Below, in pieces: positions 8,701 to 17,227 of a DNA stretch of 64,000 nt. Positions within the stretch are counted from its first letter, which is position 1, and every line of letters begins with the position of its first letter. Under the pieces are notes generated by a model. It was not told where the DNA came from. It saw only the letters and a program-made list of their open reading frames with translations, and made no database searches. Origin of the DNA: Pseudomonas sp. P5_109 (GTDB lineage: Bacteria > Pseudomonadota > Gammaproteobacteria > Pseudomonadales > Pseudomonadaceae); assembly GCF_034009455.1 (NCBI RefSeq), contig NZ_CP125380.1:6863001-6927000 (forward strand), read 5' to 3'. Made by a program: the position numbers and the translations under genes.

Positions 8701-10362
8701 GCTGGGCTACAGCAGACATTTCTCGAAAAACTCGACCAGCGCACCAGCGACTATGCCGCCCCAATCGAGCAGCTGAATTCGTTGAACCTGCTCGACACGG
8801 TTTCCAATTACCGCAGCGAAATGGCCGATATGCTGGGCACTCAGCTGTTTTTCAACCAGGTATGGCTCGATGAAAAAAATCCGGCTTTCAGACAAACCCT
8901 ACAAGAGACCTTGACCCTGCTTGAGGCTGAAGAAACGGCTGGTGCGGCCGGTGACCGTGCGACTTATCAAAAAATGGTCGACCTGACCGAGGGCGTAATC
9001 GGCAAAATCGAGTTTGCACAATCGCGTTTCCAGTTGCTGAGCCGACTGGGTAGAGGTGCTGCCGAAATGACCAGCACCTACAAGGCAAGACTGCCTGCCT
9101 TTACCCTCAACGATCTCAAGGCACTGCAGATCTCACTGGCCCGCGAGGTCTGCCTCAAGGAAGGTGACAGTCTGCCGCTGACAGAAGCCCGAAACGAACT
9201 GACACGCCTGCTCGATACAACCAACCTGGTAATCCAGACCTCCCAGGAGCTGATGCTGGAAGGCAGCACGTGGATCGCAAAGGAACGTATCGACGCGCTC
9301 AATGGCATGCTCGAACAATTTGCCACGATCGATCAGTCCTTCGAAGACTTCACGGTCAACCACAACGACGCGGTGCTGGAGCAACCGTTCAAGCATCTGC
9401 GCTCGCGAGTCGGCGAGTTCCAGCAGGATACCGAGGCCTACCTTGCTCAGTTGCTGCGCGAGCAACTGCCCCAAGAGCCTCGCCCCGGGCCTTCGAGGCC
9501 AACGCCAGCGTCGCGCAAACGGGTAGTCAAGACGCGATTCAATGGCACGGTCGTTGGCGAAGTTCGTCCTTCAGCGCCAGGAGAGCCCGTGCTGCTGGAA
9601 GTGCGCGCACCCATGACCGGCAAGGTCATCGCCACCTTTCACGAAAAAACACCCGGTGTCTGGCTTGAACGGGTACCGGCCAGACGTCGCCGACTGCAAG
9701 CTCCACCACCGGTACTCACCGAACAAATCACCCACGGCCGGACCATGCTCGATGACCTGGAAAACTTCATCCGGCAAACCGAAGCAAACGCGAAAAAGCC
9801 AGGCCGTATCCCGGTGGAAATCGAAGAGTTGTTCCAGCACAAAGCCGATCAACTTGGCCAAGCGGCCCGATCCCTGGAACAAGCCGTATTGCGCTCGAAC
9901 ACAACCGACGGCCCGTCGGGTACCGCGTCAACCTTGACCAAGGAACTGAACGAGGCACGCGAGCGACTGTACGCCGAAGGTAACCGGATACGCATCGAAA
10001 TGACCAAAGCCCAACCTCCAACTGCGGCCCGCGTCCAATGGCTGTTGAGCAAGGACGAAATCGACATTGTGAGCAATGCCAAGCGACGACGCCTGAAGGG
10101 CCCGCGCAAGGATTACCTGCAAGAGTATGAACTTCGCGAGCGCCGTACCCAGAAAACACTGTGGTATGCCCACTTCCACTACACCAGCCTGGATGCGCCG
10201 GCCGATGCATTCACCGCCGCCCATTTGAAACTGCGTGAACAACGACTGCTGGCAGGTGCATTCGACCTGCATTCGGCCTCGACCAACCCGCAAGTGATCG
10301 CTATTTATCGCAGCGAAATCAGCCCGCAACTGGCGCGCGAGTTGTTCTTCACTCAAGCCTGA
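5758..10362 (+). CDS. Giant toxin-like protein, DUF6543 / 'dermonecrotic toxin domain' type
   Basis: A 1,534-residue protein of unknown activity. It resembles the large Pseudomonas proteins annotated as dermonecrotic toxin domain (DUF6543). Family-like blocks are VNIGQTYPTLIKSKLLDDP (from about residue 480) and GPCLLYRPMLDRPLSQYP near 590. Two hydrophobic stretches (AAWMILNAALPFLG near 720 and a Leu/Ala-rich one near 765) could insert in membranes. A charged probable coiled coil lies at about 935-1010, and the C-terminus ends in a conserved HFHYTSLDAPADAF block. No signal peptide is seen. AGGA at 5747-5750 supports the ATG at 5758 over the upstream start at 5674. A homologous gene follows 22 bp later. 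No catalytic motif was recognised. Confidence 0.75.
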   Translation: MPDTSSPASASGLSDDQDALLTQLVAGPSIREVATHALQPALKALYPNLHIDPRLAMVVTPAWTLHNQRIVPGPRHFESLTDALVRHGVAATPVVYLDGEHYLTLQPWEQTPAQLPVRIDAIARLLNELAPLLFIAFQEQQVDYWNQFTHASTPRWQGLSKSLRELWNIETSSNWDNDRYAMARNLFAYPDKSTRKAHDRYHSRACLIDLDYVSKGVSTHLNILDMAVLIGTQGTRNLIISHSITRGFQTYDSFQQLGESLLTYTDGQLPDNTLQWRLIEPEGNYFDHLACNLIALQADSIAALANDSSAPNPDLAPHISRTTNELDPTNKQSSSRFNQVEQALPDWMSSASPSDLTAYSRHLMDLATVQDQNAGQSFQDGIKPIREFALDQLRDAMLKEHADADKLDLADIEIVIDSVVVWGSFLPPVGAERTTLSLVDLALQNLIALPLGNKSVRSTKATALPDWMTVDYLEALIVSVNIGQTYPTLIKSKLLDDPVESLRRQNLFTRQLRVELPLLALQQKIRQQGGVDGLGYRYVAAVVQLLDANRWVDGQEIVIRPLGFTPARRLIASTDEVTNMFVIGPKQMDKGPCLLYRPMLDRPLSQYPTPANLIYAIKQSAALRESVLAWLPDTERANYANYVFTGDLPSVWSLPQLLADPLTSAQMIGPVLLGSATMATEAMATLYKTNVNALVELAQRQSVSNAQNRWATFKHAAWMILNAALPFLGRTVGTSAWIWQVLDDLQQTVDASESGDRQQQKTAMTDLLLTLAMVLAHHAATRHPTARTIEEKPTSTVAIEPEKKPAAPPVTFVQLPDVVGEPLSAEHHLSVVTDAALSLTKTLDRFKITQPENLIPPSKEGGPHQYLYRLENRSYTKVGERWFEVSVEETGEVSIIDSTPHPPVKGPSLIRNKRGEWFVDTRLRLRGGGLSSRRMALKKQNRQRITELKKQLKDFNDQSESAGKELTDAFNQLKTATDKTKAGLQQTFLEKLDQRTSDYAAPIEQLNSLNLLDTVSNYRSEMADMLGTQLFFNQVWLDEKNPAFRQTLQETLTLLEAEETAGAAGDRATYQKMVDLTEGVIGKIEFAQSRFQLLSRLGRGAAEMTSTYKARLPAFTLNDLKALQISLAREVCLKEGDSLPLTEARNELTRLLDTTNLVIQTSQELMLEGSTWIAKERIDALNGMLEQFATIDQSFEDFTVNHNDAVLEQPFKHLRSRVGEFQQDTEAYLAQLLREQLPQEPRPGPSRPTPASRKRVVKTRFNGTVVGEVRPSAPGEPVLLEVRAPMTGKVIATFHEKTPGVWLERVPARRRRLQAPPPVLTEQITHGRTMLDDLENFIRQTEANAKKPGRIPVEIEELFQHKADQLGQAARSLEQAVLRSNTTDGPSGTASTLTKELNEARERLYAEGNRIRIEMTKAQPPTAARVQWLLSKDEIDIVSNAKRRRLKGPRKDYLQEYELRERRTQKTLWYAHFHYTSLDAPADAFTAAHLKLREQRLLAGAFDLHSASTNPQVIAIYRSEISPQLARELFFTQA

Positions 10363-10384
10363 ACCGTCAAAAAGGAAAATGACG

Positions 10385-13300
10385 ATGATTGAACACCCCG
10401 AGACTACCGAGCCACCGGTACTGCTGAAAAAAAGCCTGGTCATCCATCAGACAAGTCAGGGACCGACTGTCGATGAAGTCGCCACGCAGATGCTGCGCCA
10501 GGGCCTCAAGGCGCTGTATCCCGAGCGCGATATCGCCCCCGAACACACGATGCTCGCCACACCTCAATGGCAATGGCTCGACGGTTCGCTCGTGGCAATG
10601 CCTACGCGGTTCGAATCACTGACCCAGGTGCTGGTGCGTCAGTTCTACACCGCTGCCAACGCCAACTACCTGGAGGGTGAACACTTCCTGACGTTGAACC
10701 CGCAGGCCACACCGGTTGTGCATCTGGACCTCGACATCGAGGCCATCGCCAGGTTGCTCAACGACTACACCCCCTTGCTTTTCGTTGCCTTCAGGGAACG
10801 TCAACTCGCCTTCTGGAACGGCAGCGGACACCAGGCACCGCACTGGCAAGAACTGTCGCAAGCGCTGCGCAAAACCCTCGATGTTCAACGCGTCGACGGC
10901 TGGGATGACGATCAGTGCCATGTGGCCCGGGCTGTCTCACTTCACCCGGACAAACCCGAGCGGCAAAAACATGCACCGACGATGGCGGATATCCGGGCCA
11001 GCCTGATTGATATCGACACCGTCGATGAAAAAGGAAAAAAACAACACCTGGTCCTCGGTGGCGCTGCCGTACTCACAGGGCGCTATAAACAACGCGATCT
11101 GGTGATGATGTACACCGTGGAAACTGGCTATGAATCGTTCGATTCACTAGAGGCATTGGGGGCGTCATTACCGGCGCGCATCCAGGAACAAGTGGCCGGT
11201 CGGAACCTGCAGTGGCAGTTGTTCGAGCCCGAGGGTGATTTTTTCGACCATATGGCCTGGGCCCTGATTACCACCCAACTGGACGCTATCGCAGCGATCA
11301 CCCGCGAAAGCCTCGCTGCTGATGTGGATGACAGTACCGGGCTGTCCGCTCTCCCTGAACACACCACCGTTCAAGAGAAAAACACCCGCAATGATCTGGA
11401 GAACTCAATACCCGCCTGGCTGCTCGACGCGTCGGCCGCTGATCTGGATCAGTACAGTCGATCCGTCAACGCATTGGGCAAACTGTACAAGCAGGCCAAC
11501 AAAGACCTTTTCCAGATCCCTTCGATTGATGCCTTCGCCCAGCAGCGCATGCGCGAAGCGATATTTGCCGACAAGACATCTGCCGCCGGACTGCCCCTCG
11601 ATAACCTTGAGATCACGATCACCAACAGTTTTGAATCCGGCGGATTGACGCTGCCCAACCCCCTCGACATCCACACCGAAACCCTGGGCGAGTACGCCCT
11701 GCAAAACGCCGCGCCGTATCAGGCAACCATTCGCTTCAATCCGCCGCAACCTGTGCCCGAATGGCTGAACGTGACGTATCTGACGAAGATCGCGAGCGAG
11801 GTCGATATTGGCCAGAAGTATCCCAGACTGATCAAGGACAAGCTGATCGATGATCCGGTGCAGGCCCGCCTGCAAGAGCACTTTTACATCAGCCAGTTGC
11901 GCGCGCTGCTGCCGCTGATTGCCCTGGAGTGCAAGGTCCGCCACATCGGCGGCGTGGATGAGTTGGGTTGCCGCTATGTAAACGAATGGCTCAACCCGAC
12001 ACCCGGCCACCCGCAACCGATCGTCATCCGCCCCTTGTGCTTCGTCCACGCCGCCAACACTGACGGCGACACCGTGGACAACATGTTCATCATCGCCCCG
12101 CGCCACCCGGACGTCGGGCCTTGCCTGCTCTATCGTCCACTGCTCGAACAGCCGTTGCTGCAGTTCCCCTCAGCGCAAAACCTGCTGTATGCCCTGCATC
12201 AACCGGGCGATTTGAGGGACTCGGTGCTGGCGTGGCTGCCTGACTCGAGCACCAGCTTCAAATACGCCCAATACACCTTCCCCGTCGGCCTACCCAGCCC
12301 ATGGCTGGGGGCACAGTTACTCTCCGAACCCTGGACAGACGTGGACTGGGCCGGGCCGGTCGAATTGTCATCAACCGAACTGACCGGCGATGTATTCGCC
12401 ACCCTGTTCCAGACCCATGCCAGGACCATGGCCGAACTCGCGGATCGCCAATCACAATCCAATGCGGAGCGACGCTGGGCATTGCTGCGCGACAGTGGCT
12501 GGGCACTGTTCAACGTCGCCGCGAATTTTCTCAGTGGGCCGGCCGGCGCCGCGGTCTGGGTCTGGCAAAGCATCAATGAAGTCGAGCAGGCAGTGGCTGC
12601 CCACCAGCACGGCGACAAGCTCACTGAGTGGAACGCGGTCGGGGATTTGCTGCTGACCCTGGGCATCCTCCTCGCCCACCACGCCGCCGTACGGCGCAAG
12701 ACTGGCCGGCGCGAGGCTGCACCCATAGTCGTTAGCGTGCCCTCCCTGCCAAGCGGCGCTCCGGTCAAACCGGCAACGCCCACAGTGACACTGCTGCCCA
12801 CACCATTGACCGGTGAACTGCCGTCCAGTCATTACTCCTCGCTCGAGGCCAACGGGTCCGTGCCCCATCGATCCGCCAATGCACTGGCCGAGTATCTGCA
12901 GAACCTGACAGTACCGGCACTCGATCTGCAGGCCCCAACCCTGGAGACCCTCCTGCGCGATACCGCGCCTCTTTATCGCCTCGCAGACAAGACCTACGCT
13001 CGCGTCGGCGAGCGCTGGTTCCGGGTGATGGAAAACGACGATCAACAGGTCCAGATCGTTTACCCGGATACGCCCTCGAAAACCGGCCCACTGTTGACCC
13101 ACAACAAACAAGGCCAATGGTTTGTGGACACGCGGCTGCGCTTGCGTGGCGGCGCAGGTGGCCAGAGCCTGCAAAGCCAACTCAAGGCGCAGCGCAAGGA
13201 AAAGGCGCAACAGCTAAAACAACTGACCACGGTTCTGGAAACCTTCAAGCGTCAGGAAGCGGCTGGTGCGGCCGCGCTGAAGCAGGCCCTGGAAGCCATG

Positions 13301-14914
13301 GTCGGCGTCACCGGGCCGGCACTCGAAGAAGCGAACCGGCGTTACCTCACGCAGGTGGAAACGCTGGTTGGTGAGTACGACCAGGCGTTGAAAAATCTGC
13401 AGCAATGGCGTCTCAAGGGTGGGAGCGCAGGCTATTTCGATGATCTGCGAGCCATGACCACCCAGTTGCAGAAAAATCTCAGCATATGGTTCTTGCTCAA
13501 GCGCAACACCTACGCAACGCTTACCCGGCAGCTCGGCGGCAATACCGTCATTGATTCAAACGTTGCGTTGCAGAAGCACAGAGAAGGTGTCAAAGAGGTA
13601 TTGGCGTTGAGCCAGGACATGATTGCTCGGCTGCAACTGTCCCAGACATCACTGATACCGCTGGAAATCCTTGGGGGTGCCGGCATGGCCAGCGCGCAAC
13701 GTATGCGCGAACTGCTCCCGGCGTTCAATGAGTGGGACCTGAAATCCAACGAAATCGGCATGTCCCATGAAATGTGTCTGCGCGGTGCCGAAATCACGCA
13801 CGTAAATCCTGCGCGAGACGCAGTCGGGACGTTGATCATTGAGGCGGCGACCGCCACCCACCGCCACGCCGCGATGATCAGAAATCCCAACAGCAATGAA
13901 GCTGTCGCACTGCGCATTGAACGCCTGAGCCGGCTGATCGATGTCTATGCCGACACCCATCAGCGCCTGCACGATCTTCTCGGTGAGTATCCGGATGACG
14001 TTGAACCTGCCCAACTTGAGCGGGTGCGCGGCGTGATCAGCGAGTTTCAGCAATTGGCTCGCCAACAACTGGATCTGCTGTTACCCGAAAGCGCAAGCAT
14101 CGCCCTGCCTGAAACGCCGAAACCTGCGGTTGCCGGCCCTTCACGCCCGACAGGTAAAGTCACCAAGAGTCGTCCCCGTGATCCGGCGCCTGCCAAGGCG
14201 TCGACCTCCGAGGAACCGGCTCTCGACCAGATGCGCCCTGTCGCGCCGCACACCGCCCCCGTGCGAACGCTGGACGACATCGACACGATTGCCAATGCTT
14301 TGAGACTGAATGAAGACGTTGAAGGCTTCATTACGCGTACGCGCAAGGACGCCTTCAAACCCAATCGTATCCCTGCGGACATGCAAGACTTGTTCGATCA
14401 ACAGGCCCGACGGCTGGAACAGGTAGCGATCAATGTCGATCAGGTCATGGCGCGCAGTGGGACGCAGCTTCCAGTGGCCACACTGAGTCTGGAACTCAAT
14501 GAGGCCGCTACCCGGTTACGCGCCCAGGGTGTGACGACCAGAGCCAGCCTGCTCAAGGAGCGCCAGCCCCGACAAGCCTATTTGCAATGGTTGCTGGACA
14601 ACGGCCAGGTCCGGATCGACAGGAACGAACAAGGTCGGATCAGGACCAAACAGCGTCGGGATTATTTTCAGGAGTACCGGATTCTCGATATTGGCAACAA
14701 AGATCAGCCGCTGTGGCTGGCGCACTTTCACTACGATTCGCTGGACGCACCGCCGGAGCAGTTCACTGCTGCACATTTGAAAATCGCCGACAATCATCTG
14801 CAGACATTCACTGCCGAACGTCGCCAGGCACTGACTACCCTGGCGCCGATCGACTATGTGCTGCGGCGCATCAGCGATTCGGCGCTGTTCCTGAATCTCG
14901 AACCGAAGCGCTAA
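10385..14914 (+). CDS. Second giant toxin-like protein, homologous to the one upstream
   Basis: A 1,509-residue paralogue in tandem and probably co-transcribed with the preceding gene. The core block starting VDIGQKYPRLIKDKLIDDP (about residue 473) is identical to the upstream protein at 34 of 61 positions compared by eye. It shares the hydrophobic middle, the block RWFRV...GQWFVDTRLRLRGG, a coiled-coil-like Lys/Gln-rich stretch and the C-terminal HFHYDSLDAPPEQFTAAHLK block. Two in-frame ATGs exist (10379 and 10385); AGGA at 10373-10376 leaves only 2 bp to the first but 8 bp to the second, so 10385 is chosen. No immunity gene, secretion system or catalytic motif was recognised nearby. Confidence 0.75.
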   Translation: MIEHPETTEPPVLLKKSLVIHQTSQGPTVDEVATQMLRQGLKALYPERDIAPEHTMLATPQWQWLDGSLVAMPTRFESLTQVLVRQFYTAANANYLEGEHFLTLNPQATPVVHLDLDIEAIARLLNDYTPLLFVAFRERQLAFWNGSGHQAPHWQELSQALRKTLDVQRVDGWDDDQCHVARAVSLHPDKPERQKHAPTMADIRASLIDIDTVDEKGKKQHLVLGGAAVLTGRYKQRDLVMMYTVETGYESFDSLEALGASLPARIQEQVAGRNLQWQLFEPEGDFFDHMAWALITTQLDAIAAITRESLAADVDDSTGLSALPEHTTVQEKNTRNDLENSIPAWLLDASAADLDQYSRSVNALGKLYKQANKDLFQIPSIDAFAQQRMREAIFADKTSAAGLPLDNLEITITNSFESGGLTLPNPLDIHTETLGEYALQNAAPYQATIRFNPPQPVPEWLNVTYLTKIASEVDIGQKYPRLIKDKLIDDPVQARLQEHFYISQLRALLPLIALECKVRHIGGVDELGCRYVNEWLNPTPGHPQPIVIRPLCFVHAANTDGDTVDNMFIIAPRHPDVGPCLLYRPLLEQPLLQFPSAQNLLYALHQPGDLRDSVLAWLPDSSTSFKYAQYTFPVGLPSPWLGAQLLSEPWTDVDWAGPVELSSTELTGDVFATLFQTHARTMAELADRQSQSNAERRWALLRDSGWALFNVAANFLSGPAGAAVWVWQSINEVEQAVAAHQHGDKLTEWNAVGDLLLTLGILLAHHAAVRRKTGRREAAPIVVSVPSLPSGAPVKPATPTVTLLPTPLTGELPSSHYSSLEANGSVPHRSANALAEYLQNLTVPALDLQAPTLETLLRDTAPLYRLADKTYARVGERWFRVMENDDQQVQIVYPDTPSKTGPLLTHNKQGQWFVDTRLRLRGGAGGQSLQSQLKAQRKEKAQQLKQLTTVLETFKRQEAAGAAALKQALEAMVGVTGPALEEANRRYLTQVETLVGEYDQALKNLQQWRLKGGSAGYFDDLRAMTTQLQKNLSIWFLLKRNTYATLTRQLGGNTVIDSNVALQKHREGVKEVLALSQDMIARLQLSQTSLIPLEILGGAGMASAQRMRELLPAFNEWDLKSNEIGMSHEMCLRGAEITHVNPARDAVGTLIIEAATATHRHAAMIRNPNSNEAVALRIERLSRLIDVYADTHQRLHDLLGEYPDDVEPAQLERVRGVISEFQQLARQQLDLLLPESASIALPETPKPAVAGPSRPTGKVTKSRPRDPAPAKASTSEEPALDQMRPVAPHTAPVRTLDDIDTIANALRLNEDVEGFITRTRKDAFKPNRIPADMQDLFDQQARRLEQVAINVDQVMARSGTQLPVATLSLELNEAATRLRAQGVTTRASLLKERQPRQAYLQWLLDNGQVRIDRNEQGRIRTKQRRDYFQEYRILDIGNKDQPLWLAHFHYDSLDAPPEQFTAAHLKIADNHLQTFTAERRQALTTLAPIDYVLRRISDSALFLNLEPKR

Positions 14915-14921
14915 TACCTGT

Positions 14922-14946
14922 GCGGGCGGACTGACAACCCGCCCGC
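14922..14946. terminator. Hairpin between convergent genes
   Basis: An 8-bp GC stem (14922-14929 with 14939-14946) lies between the stop codons of the toxin-like gene and the MocR gene. Neither strand has a strong T run, so it may be a weak bidirectional terminator. Confidence 0.5.
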
Positions 14947-14947
14947 T

Positions 14948-16501
14948 TCAGCGGTCCCGCCACACCGAACGCAATCGTTGCAGCGCTTCCTCGATAGCTT
15001 GTTCAGGCACCGCTGCAAACCCCAACACCAACCCCGATCGTTGATCCATCGGCGTCATGGAATCGGGTAGCCAATAGCTGCTCAAGCCATTGATCTCGAC
15101 GTCGACACTGCTCGCCAGGTCGATCAGCTCGCGTTCACGCGCCACGCTGTCGACCGGCACCGTCATGTGCAAACCGGCAGCGACGGTGGGTAACGGACCG
15201 ACACCCGGAATATCCGTCGGCCAACCATTGAGCAACGTATTGCGCCGACTCAACGCCGCCCGCCGCATGCGACGAATGTGCCGTTGAAAGTGCCCCGCTG
15301 CCATGAACTCAGCCATCACCGCTTGGGTGCTGACCTCGGAATGCCGCACATCCACCGCGCGCCGTTGCGCAAACGCCTGCACCAGCCCCGGCGGCAACAC
15401 CAGGTAACCCAGGCGCAACGCCGGAAACGCCACTTTGCCGAACGTGCCGACGTAGAGCACCCGGCCTTGCCGATCGAGCGCGGCCAAAGGCGCCAGCGGC
15501 GCACCGCTGTAACGGTACTCACCGTCGTAATCGTCCTCGACGATCCAGCCCTGAGTGCGCTCGGCCCAGGCCAGTAGCTCCAGGCGTCGCGCCAGACTCA
15601 TGACCACTCCGGTGGGATACTGGTGTGACGGCGTCACGTAGGTCAGCCGACAATCAGCGAGCCTCGCTAGCTCACTGCAGTCGATGCCCTCGCTGTCCAC
15701 CGCCACGCCATGCAATCTCGCACCCGCCACCGCGAACGCATGACCGGCCGCCCGATACCCCGGATTCTCAATCGCCACCCCGTCACCGGGCTCCACCAGC
15801 AACTGTGCACAAAGGCTTATTCCCTGCTGTGCGCCACTGGTGATCACAATTTGTTCAGCGGTGCACTGCATGCCTCGCGAACTGCGCAAATACGCAGCAA
15901 TCATCCCGCGTAAGCGCGCATCACCGGCCGGGTCGCCGTAACACAGCTGCTGTAAATCCGGTTTACGCCAGAAAGCCGCATTCAGCTTGGCCCAAACCTC
16001 GAACGGAAACAGATCGAACGCCGGAACACCGACCCGAAATGCCCGGGGCGGACCGCTTGGCGGGCTGGGTAAATGGTTGTTTTTGACGCGTGACAATGGA
16101 TCGTTGTGGATAACTTTGCTGGATGGATCTACAGGTAAATCGAGCCAATTTGTGGATAAGGCTGTGGGTAACCCTGTTGAAAAGCCTGTGGATACTTTTG
16201 TGGATAGTTTTTTTGCCGGCAACGCTGCTTGAGGCAGTTGCGCGACATACGTGCCATCCCCGACGCGCCCCTCGATGAAGCCTTCGGCGTACAGCTGATC
16301 ATAGGCGCGCACCACGCTGTTACGAGAAATCGCCAGCGCCCCGGCCAGGTCACGACTGGCCGGCAGGCGCGTACCGCTGGCCAATCGTCCATCAAGCACG
16401 CGCAGGCGCAAAGCCTGATAGAGCTGACGGCTCAGCCCCTGGCGACGGTCGAGTTCGATACCGGCCGGGTTGAACGACAAGGAAAGCGGCGCATCCGTCA
16501 T
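14948..16501 (-). CDS. MocR/PdxR-type regulator (GntR helix-turn-helix fused to aminotransferase fold)
   Basis: A 517-residue PLP-dependent transcription factor. The N-terminal winged helix (about 20-90) contains LPASRDLAGALAISRNSVVRAYDQL. A linker of about 70 residues follows, then a fold-type I aminotransferase domain with DDYDGEYRYSG and the PLP-lysine motif GTFGKVAFPALRLGY. The linker holds a four-residue repeat (LSTK VSTG FSTG LPTA LSTN, about residues 98-118) coded by a 12-bp DNA repeat resembling DnaA boxes; this makes the linker longer than usual. It is divergent from paiB, with 92 bp between starts, so it probably regulates itself and the paiB operon. Confidence 0.92.
   Translation of the reverse strand: MTDAPLSLSFNPAGIELDRRQGLSRQLYQALRLRVLDGRLASGTRLPASRDLAGALAISRNSVVRAYDQLYAEGFIEGRVGDGTYVAQLPQAALPAKKLSTKVSTGFSTGLPTALSTNWLDLPVDPSSKVIHNDPLSRVKNNHLPSPPSGPPRAFRVGVPAFDLFPFEVWAKLNAAFWRKPDLQQLCYGDPAGDARLRGMIAAYLRSSRGMQCTAEQIVITSGAQQGISLCAQLLVEPGDGVAIENPGYRAAGHAFAVAGARLHGVAVDSEGIDCSELARLADCRLTYVTPSHQYPTGVVMSLARRLELLAWAERTQGWIVEDDYDGEYRYSGAPLAPLAALDRQGRVLYVGTFGKVAFPALRLGYLVLPPGLVQAFAQRRAVDVRHSEVSTQAVMAEFMAAGHFQRHIRRMRRAALSRRNTLLNGWPTDIPGVGPLPTVAAGLHMTVPVDSVARERELIDLASSVDVEINGLSSYWLPDSMTPMDQRSGLVLGFAAVPEQAIEEALQRLRSVWRDR
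16105..16207 (-). repeat. 12-bp-period array of DnaA-box-like sequences inside the MocR linker
   Basis: On the minus strand, units of the form xTATCCACAxxx start every 12 bp. Plus-strand copies: TGTGGATAA 16151-16159, TGTGGGTAA 16163-16171, a degenerate TGTTGAAAA 16175-16183, TGTGGATAC 16187-16195 and TGTGGATAG 16199-16207. A further exact TGTGGATAA lies outside the period at 16105-16113. Two copies equal the strong DnaA box TTATCCACA. The period equals four codons, so it also creates an xSTx peptide repeat. Confidence 0.8.
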
Positions 16502-16518
16502 GGCAATGGACCTATGAA

Positions 16519-16551
16519 ATTGGTCGTTAATGGCTCTTACAACAGACCAAT
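16519..16551. promoter_or_regulatory. Inverted repeat in the MocR/paiB intergenic region
   Basis: ATTGGTC (16519-16525) and GACCAAT (16545-16551) form 7-bp inverted arms 19 bp apart in the 92-bp divergent promoter region. A related ATGGACC lies at 16506-16512. MocR proteins bind paired half-sites in such regions; assignment to this MocR is inferred. Confidence 0.4.
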
Positions 16552-16593
16552 AGCCTGCCTAGGATGCAGACATTCGCCAAGGAAAATATCTCC

Positions 16594-17217
16594 ATGTACA
16601 CGCCACGCGCTTTTGCCATCGACGAGTTGGCCCAACTGCATGAACTGATCCTCGCCACCCGCCTCGCCATATTGGTGACCCACGGCGAAAGCGGCCTGCA
16701 AGCCAGCCATGTACCGGTGCTGCTGCATTGCGAGCAAGGCACCAACGGCACGTTGTACGGGCATCTGGCCAAAGCCAATCCCCAGTGGAAAGACCTGCGC
16801 GACGGTGCCGAAGCCCTGCTGATTTTTGCCGGTGCCGACGCCTACGTCAGCCCGGGCTTCTACCCGAGCAAGGCCGAGCACGGCAAAGTCGTGCCCACCT
16901 GGAACTACGTCGCCGTACACGCCTATGGCCGAGCCGAAACCTTCAGCGATGGCGGGAGGCTGCTCGACATCGTCAGCACCCTCACCGACCGTCATGAAGC
17001 GGGCCGCGCCCAACCGTGGTCCGTGGCCGATGCTCCCGCCGATTACATCGACGGCATGCTCAAGGCCATCGTCGGTTTCGCCATTCCCATCGACCGTCTG
17101 GAAGGCAAGCGCAAGCTCAGCCAGAACCGCAGCGCCGCCGACATCGCCGGCGTACGCGAAGGCCTGGCCGCCAGCCCCGACGCCAACGACCAGACCCTCG
17201 CCCAATTGATGCGCTAA
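16594..17217 (+). CDS. paiB: FMN-binding PaiB-type protein (negative transcriptional regulator family)
   Basis: A 207-residue protein of the PaiB family, with a split-barrel flavin-binding fold. The N-terminus MYTPRAF and the motifs LQASHVPVLL, GHLAKANPQW and PTWNYVAVHAYG are typical. In Bacillus the family is linked genetically with the polyamine acetyltransferase PaiA and with protease and sporulation control; the molecular role is not established here. ATG 16594 is chosen because AAGGA at 16579-16583 precedes it by 10 bp and the family aligns from this Met. Two GNAT acetyltransferase genes follow at 10 and 16 bp spacing, so the three probably form an operon. Confidence 0.92.
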   Translation: MYTPRAFAIDELAQLHELILATRLAILVTHGESGLQASHVPVLLHCEQGTNGTLYGHLAKANPQWKDLRDGAEALLIFAGADAYVSPGFYPSKAEHGKVVPTWNYVAVHAYGRAETFSDGGRLLDIVSTLTDRHEAGRAQPWSVADAPADYIDGMLKAIVGFAIPIDRLEGKRKLSQNRSAADIAGVREGLAASPDANDQTLAQLMR

Positions 17218-17227
17218 GGAAATCACC

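Noticed and set aside
16105..16207. Chromosomal origin of replication based on DnaA-box-like repeats
   Set aside because: No dnaA, dnaN, rpmH or parAB genes and no AT-rich unwinding region nearby; the repeats are inside a coding region.
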